Positions 5,601 to 8,679 of a stretch of 8,679 nucleotides of DNA are shown here, piece by piece. Each line of letters starts with the position of its first letter. Within the stretch, counting starts at the first letter, position 1. The translations under genes and the position numbers were made by a program. The DNA lies in the NCBI GenBank assembly GCA_034722035.1, contig JAYENK010000040.1, forward strand, positions 1 to 8,679, written 5' to 3'. Below the pieces are notes generated by a model. It worked only from the letters and a program-made list of their open reading frames with translations. It was not told the origin of the DNA and did no database searches. This DNA is from JAYENK01 sp034722035 (GTDB taxonomy: Bacteria > Patescibacteriota > Patescibacteriia > Patescibacteriales > UBA12075).

Positions 5601-5653
5601 AGAGTAATATAGTGTTGTTCAAGCTCTCGTTTTGAGAGCCACTGTATTGCTCT
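5601..5653 (+). promoter_or_regulatory. Two-tier leader hairpin just before the HTH gene
   Basis: Outer arms AGAGTAATATAGTG (5601-5614) and CACTGTATTGCTCT (5640-5653) pair over 14 bp as RNA with two G-U pairs. An inner hairpin GCTCTC (5623-5628) / GAGAGC (5634-5639) has a GTTTT loop. It ends 10 bp before the ATG at 5664, where no Shine-Dalgarno is seen, so it could control translation or be the element's own binding site. Confidence 0.6.
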
Positions 5654-5663
5654 TTAACAATTA

Positions 5664-5861
5664 ATGAATAACGGACTCAATACAATTCCCAAATTATATA
5701 GCATAGATCAAATATCTGATATTTTAAGCGTTTCTAAAATTACCCTATACAGATTAGTGGAAGCTAGAAAGATAACCTTTTATAAAATAAAGGGTTGTAT
5801 TAGATTTTCTGAAAATGATATTTTGGCGTATTTGGATAAAAACCGTATTGAGCCCGTATGA
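5664..5861 (+). CDS. Excisionase-like helix-turn-helix protein (HTH_17 / MerR-like)
   Basis: The 65-residue product is one winged-helix domain of the excisionase-family type: LYSIDQISDILSVSKITLYRLVEARKI (helix-turn-helix, about 11-37), then a wing FYKIKGCIRFSENDILAYLDKN. Such proteins act as recombination directionality factors, bending DNA to favour excision, or as regulators of the integrase gene. The stop TGA overlaps the integrase ATG (ATGA, 5858-5861), so the two are translationally coupled. The reading frame appears intact even though the integrase it serves is broken. No Shine-Dalgarno precedes the ATG, and the leader hairpin lies 10 bp upstream. Confidence 0.85.
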   Translation: MNNGLNTIPKLYSIDQISDILSVSKITLYRLVEARKITFYKIKGCIRFSENDILAYLDKNRIEPV

Positions 5862-6788
5862 TCAAACGTATGAGCGTAAGAAAAATTAGAAATACTTGGT
5901 GGGTGGACTTTCGTTTTCAGCGAAACCGCTATCGAAAGAAAAGCCCAACCAATTCCCGAGAGGGAGCCAAAGATTATGAGGCACTGCTTCGGCAGAAATT
6001 CTCCCGAGGCGAAAAACTGGAAGAAGAAAAAACCGAAAGCAAAGAATCATTCGCCAAATTCGTCAGCACTTGGTTTGATGTCTATGTTAAAAGCAATAAT
6101 AAGCATTCCGAGATTATCAGCAAAGAAAGTATTTTGCGAGTTCGCTTAATCCCGTTCTTCGGTAAAACCCCGCTTGAGAAAATAGACACGCAAACGATTG
6201 AGCGATACAAGCGGGAAAAAATGAAAACCAGGATCTGCAACAAGACTATAAATAATCATTTAGCAGTAATGCGAAAATGTCTTGAAACCGCTTTGGAGTG
6301 GAATATTCTTAAAGATACTCCCAAGATCAAGCTTCTTAAAACACCTCCGCAAAAATTTGATTATTTTTTCGAGTCTGAATGTCAAACGTTACTCGCTAAT
6401 ACTTCTGGTGATTTGCATGACATGGTTTTGATAGGACTAAGTGCCGGACTTCGCTTCGGTGAAATAATCGCTTTATCCCGATGTCTTCGCAATTATATGA
6501 AATGTTTAAAAACCGAGTTAGAGAAAATGAATTGGTATTCTGCGAAAATGAAAAACCGCTGAGTCAAATCAAGTATTGCTCGGACATTCGGACATCAAAA
6601 CCACTATGCGATACGCCCATTTAAGCTCGTCTGAATTGCGGTCTGCAGTTGATGTTCTAAATTTTGGGCAACATGCGGTCAACACTACTGATTTTACTCT
6701 CAAAATCGGTCTTAGCGAGAAGTTTTTCAATCCTGTTATTTCCGCTAACCAAAAACAAAAACAACCCCTTTCGGAGTCGTTCTTGTAA
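5858..6788 (+). pseudogene. Tyrosine integrase pseudogene with two internal deletions
   Basis: Three pieces in three frames rebuild one tyrosine recombinase. Piece one (5858 to about 6477) has an arm-binding N-terminus (RNTWWVDFRFQRNRYRKK), a core-binding domain (about 65-150) and the first catalytic Arg in GLSAGLRFGEIIAL. Piece two (about 6478-6573) reads PMSSQLYEMFKNRVRENELVFCENEKPLSQIK in pieces; it is normally found between the beta-hairpin and the HxxR box. Piece three (6573-6788) has LLGHSDIKTTMRYAHL with the nucleophilic Tyr. The beta-hairpin with its Lys and the whole HxxR box are missing, so the enzyme cannot be active. Without the losses it would be near the usual 370-400 residues. 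Its end matches the integrase at 1-471, so both belong to the same family. The stop is 3 bp before the tRNA-Gly 3' end. Confidence 0.88.
6751..6781 (-). terminator. Rho-independent terminator of tRNA-Gly
   Basis: On the minus strand AACGACTCC (6781-6773), a GAAA tetraloop and GGGGTTGTT (6768-6760) form a 9-bp stem with two G-U pairs. TTTGTTTTTGG follows. It lies 10 bp after the tRNA, inside the integrase pseudogene's last codons. Confidence 0.8.
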
Positions 6789-6791
6789 GTG

Positions 6792-6863
6792 AGCGGGTAA
6801 CGGGAATCGAACCCGTCTATCCACCTTGGCAAGGTGATGTAATAGCCACTATACCATACCCGC
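6792..6863 (-). tRNA. tRNA-Gly (anticodon GCC)
   Basis: The gene is 72 nt. The acceptor stem GCGGGTA/TACCCGC is perfect with discriminator U. The anticodon arm reads TCACC-TTGCCAA-GGTGG with GCC at 6830-6828, and the T-arm reads ACGGG-TTCGATT-CCCGT. CCA is not encoded. It has its own promoter and terminator. The integrase module abuts its 3' end, a usual attachment site for such elements. Confidence 0.97.
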
Positions 6864-6886
6864 CTATGGGTTTTATTACTAGAATT

Positions 6887-6915
6887 AGTATAATGGAAAA
6901 AAAGTATTTTGACAA
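6887..6915 (-). promoter_or_regulatory. Promoter of tRNA-Gly
   Basis: On the minus strand TTGTCA (6915-6910), a 17-nt spacer and TATACT (6892-6887) place the start about 15 nt before the mature tRNA 5' end. It lies in the 86-bp gap after elp3, so the tRNA is transcribed separately. Confidence 0.8.
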
Positions 6916-6949
6916 GATCTTTTATGTTTTGTTGGTTTTGGGGTGGAAA

Positions 6950-8545
6950 TTAGATGTTTTTTACCATGTAGGTTTTGTTTAGTCTGTATTTTAATTTACG
7001 ATAATATCCGCGTACACCAACTCCGGAAATAATTTTTATTTTATTGTGTTTATTGTCTTTGGCAATTTCTTCGGCTTGTTTTAATAATTTTTTTCCCAGT
7101 CCGGAGTGTTGAACCATGTTTTGCTTTTCACCCACACTCGCGAGTTCGCCATAAACATGTAATTCTCGAACCAAGGCAACTTTTGAATTTAATCGCAAGC
7201 GACAAAAACCATATAATATTTTTCCATCTTCTGATTCATAAGAAATAAAACACTCTTTCCCAAGCGAAGCTTGGTAATAAATAATTTTTAATTGATGATT
7301 TTTAATTTTTAATTGATTTTTGCATTCTCTACACCTTATGCATTTACATTCTATGCCCTTATTTTGCATTATTTGTCGTAAATTTGTCACCTTATTGCCG
7401 GCGATAATTGATTCACCGGGAATATCACGGATCAGACGAATAATTCGTACGTACTCAGGCACTTCTTTTTTGCATTTTATAATCAAATTTTGCAATTGTT
7501 TGTCCGTGTACGGCTTATACTTGCCTTGTTTCCACCAGCGGTAGAGCAAGCTACCCTTTGTTACAACACAAGGATAAAATTTTATCTGATCCGGTTGGAA
7601 ACGTTCATCGTTAAATAAGCTTTTAAACATTTTGAAATCTTTTGCCGGGGTTGCTCCTGGAAGACCTGGCATAATATGATAAGTCACCTTAAAACCATAA
7701 TTTTTTAATAATTTAGTCGCGTCCACTATTGCTTTAATTCCATGCCCCCGCTTATTTAATTTTAAAATTTCATCATCAAGCGTCTGAACTCCAATTTCCA
7801 CTCGAGTACAACCAAACTGACGCATTTCATCTAATTCTTTTCTATTAATATAATCCGGTCTTGTCTCCAAAGTAAGGCCGATAATTTTATATTTGGCTTT
7901 TTCGTTTTTCCTTTGCTCCTGTAATAGTAATTCTCTTAATTTTTTAATTGGTAGAGATAACGGATATTTATAATTTTTAATTTTTAATTTTTTATTTTTA
8001 ATTCTAAATCGATTTGCGCCAGCAAATAGATTTAGCACATACCAATACTGATATTTTTTCGGCAGATACGACCAAGTACCACCAATCACAATCAATTCAA
8101 TTTTAGTCGGTTCGTGTCCGTTCGCGACCAAAGCCCGCAATCTATCTTGCACTTGAGCATAGGGATTGTAATCACAACGAATTGCGCGCATCACCGCCGG
8201 TTCGTTTGAAAGATAACTTTTGGGTACATCTTTTTCACTTGGGCAATAAGCACATTTGCCTGGGCAAGGATAGGGTTTGGTGAGTACTGCGACCGGCGCG
8301 ATGCCGGACATAGTCCGAATCGCGCGTTTTCGGATTAATTTTTCAAACTCAGTATTTCGTTCTATTTTTTTTCTTTTTAATAAATTTTGATATATTTTTA
8401 TTATTTCTTGACTGCTCATAAGGCCAACGCTGTACTTTTTGGCTATTTTTCTCTGCACCACAAAAAATTCTTGCCGATTTTTTACCGGAGTTTTGGCAAG
8501 TTTCAAAACCGCTTTTTCTCTTGTTTTGTCTAATTTATTTTTCAT
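6950..8545 (-). CDS. elp3: Elp3 family tRNA uridine-34 carboxymethylase (radical SAM / GNAT)
   Basis: Elp3 uses a radical-SAM iron-sulphur cluster and acetyl-CoA to place a carboxymethyl group on wobble U34 of tRNAs. The 531-residue product has the family's usual length. KPYPCPGKCAYCPSEKDVPK holds the CX3CX2C cluster cysteines (94, 98, 101). GLTLETRPDYI (223-233), VEIGVQTLDDEIL and YHIMPGLPG (289-297) are conserved barrel segments. IECKCIRCREC (398-408) is the Cys-rich linker. The GNAT acetyltransferase domain follows to the end, with ELHVYGELASVG (461-472) and the acetyl-CoA loop HSGLGKKLLKQAEEIA (480-495). Two Lys/Asn/Ile-rich inserts at about 181-193 and 409-424 are encoded by AT repeats. 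The neighbouring tRNA-Gly has G34, so it is not a substrate. The ATG at 8545 is the first sensible start. No Shine-Dalgarno is visible. Confidence 0.95.
   Translation of the reverse strand: MKNKLDKTREKAVLKLAKTPVKNRQEFFVVQRKIAKKYSVGLMSSQEIIKIYQNLLKRKKIERNTEFEKLIRKRAIRTMSGIAPVAVLTKPYPCPGKCAYCPSEKDVPKSYLSNEPAVMRAIRCDYNPYAQVQDRLRALVANGHEPTKIELIVIGGTWSYLPKKYQYWYVLNLFAGANRFRIKNKKLKIKNYKYPLSLPIKKLRELLLQEQRKNEKAKYKIIGLTLETRPDYINRKELDEMRQFGCTRVEIGVQTLDDEILKLNKRGHGIKAIVDATKLLKNYGFKVTYHIMPGLPGATPAKDFKMFKSLFNDERFQPDQIKFYPCVVTKGSLLYRWWKQGKYKPYTDKQLQNLIIKCKKEVPEYVRIIRLIRDIPGESIIAGNKVTNLRQIMQNKGIECKCIRCRECKNQLKIKNHQLKIIYYQASLGKECFISYESEDGKILYGFCRLRLNSKVALVRELHVYGELASVGEKQNMVQHSGLGKKLLKQAEEIAKDNKHNKIKIISGVGVRGYYRKLKYRLNKTYMVKNI
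7274..7321. repeat. AT-rich repeat insert in elp3 (second, C-terminal)
   Basis: On the minus strand the units AATTAAAAATTA and CAATTAAAAATCAT repeat, encoding NQLKIKNHQLKIIYY between the Cys-rich linker and the GNAT domain. Other Elp3 proteins have a shorter linker here, from memory of the family. Confidence 0.55.
7967..8005. repeat. AT-rich repeat insert in elp3 (first, N-terminal)
   Basis: On the minus strand AATTAAAAATA.., AATTAAAAATTA repeats encode RIKNKKLKIKNYK after LFAGANRF. The same base unit and the same KIKN peptide appear at 7274-7321, suggesting a shared origin. Confidence 0.55.
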
Positions 8546-8573
8546 TTTTTAATATCAATTGATTTTAAGTATT

Positions 8574-8604
8574 TTAATTGCTAGAATTAATATCAAGCAA
8601 TTAA
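8574..8604. repeat. Inverted repeat in the elp3 upstream region
   Basis: Perfect 9-bp arms TTAATTGCT (8574-8582) and AGCAATTAA (8596-8604) flank 13 bp, between the elp3 promoters and its start. It could be an operator, or by chance in AT-rich DNA. Confidence 0.4.
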
Positions 8605-8608
8605 TTTT

Positions 8609-8670
8609 ATTTTATAGTTTTTATAAAAAAATAACAAGTTAAATTATAGTAACATTCAAAAATATGCCAA
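8609..8670 (-). promoter_or_regulatory. Candidate promoters of elp3 (two, tandem)
   Basis: On the minus strand TTGGCA (8670-8665), 16 nt and TATAAT (8648-8643) form one promoter. TTGTTA (8637-8632), 17 nt and TAAAAT (8614-8609) form a second. AT-rich DNA makes such matches common. The first overlaps a plus-strand ATG at 8664 that may start a gene beyond the window. Confidence 0.5.
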
Positions 8671-8679
8671 CAAAAGCAG

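Noticed and set aside
6569..6832. Minus-strand frame over the integrase 3' end and tRNA-Gly
   Set aside because: It is a shadow of the integrase pseudogene and the tRNA; no domain is recognisable.

Overview
The window is AT-rich, compact bacterial DNA. It reads best as a Candidate Phyla Radiation (Patescibacteria/Parcubacteria-like) genome. The support is inferential: TTAATTG-type spacer repeats, a bacterial Elp3, few Shine-Dalgarno sites, TAA-dominated stops and small integrase modules placed on RNA genes. The genetic code is standard. Intact genes have no internal TGA, and TGA ends one gene in a classic ATGA overlap.

Layout, left to right. (1) 1-471 (+) is the C-terminal part of a tyrosine integrase. 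It runs into the 3' end of the tmRNA gene ssrA (453-845, minus), whose rho-independent terminator lies inside the integrase reading frame. (2) smpB (924-1391, minus) lies upstream of ssrA, so both trans-translation components sit together. (3) A solitary AbrB/MazE-like regulator (1443-1610, minus) has a palindromic operator at its own transcription start. (4) A decayed insertion sequence (about 1710-3220, +) carries a DDE transposase broken by one frameshift and one TGA. Its left end has two end motifs and its right end one. (5) A minus-strand operon at 5160-3298 encodes a DpnA-like adenine methyltransferase, a small protein resembling an ADP-ribosyltransferase fold, and a MutH/Sau3AI/MvaI-like restriction endonuclease. 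It has a strong promoter and a bidirectional terminator. (6) A 500-bp non-coding stretch (5161-5663) is full of inverted repeats: two adjacent hairpin elements of about 100 bp, a possible pseudoknot and a two-tier leader hairpin. (7) An excisionase-like HTH gene overlaps a tyrosine integrase pseudogene that has lost two internal segments (5664-6788, +). The pseudogene ends 3 bp from the 3' end of tRNA-Gly(GCC) (6792-6863, minus), and that tRNA's terminator also lies inside the integrase frame. (8) elp3 (6950-8545, minus) follows, with two AT-rich repeat insertions kept in frame. A divergent promoter region reaches the right edge.

Overall, two conserved RNA/translation blocks (smpB-ssrA and tRNA-Gly-elp3) flank an accessory island of restriction-modification, an IS and a dead integrase module. 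Both blocks have an integrase gene converging on the 3' end of a structured RNA gene, which marks them as integration sites. The operon with the ART-like gene between methyltransferase and nuclease is the best candidate for an undescribed defence arrangement.
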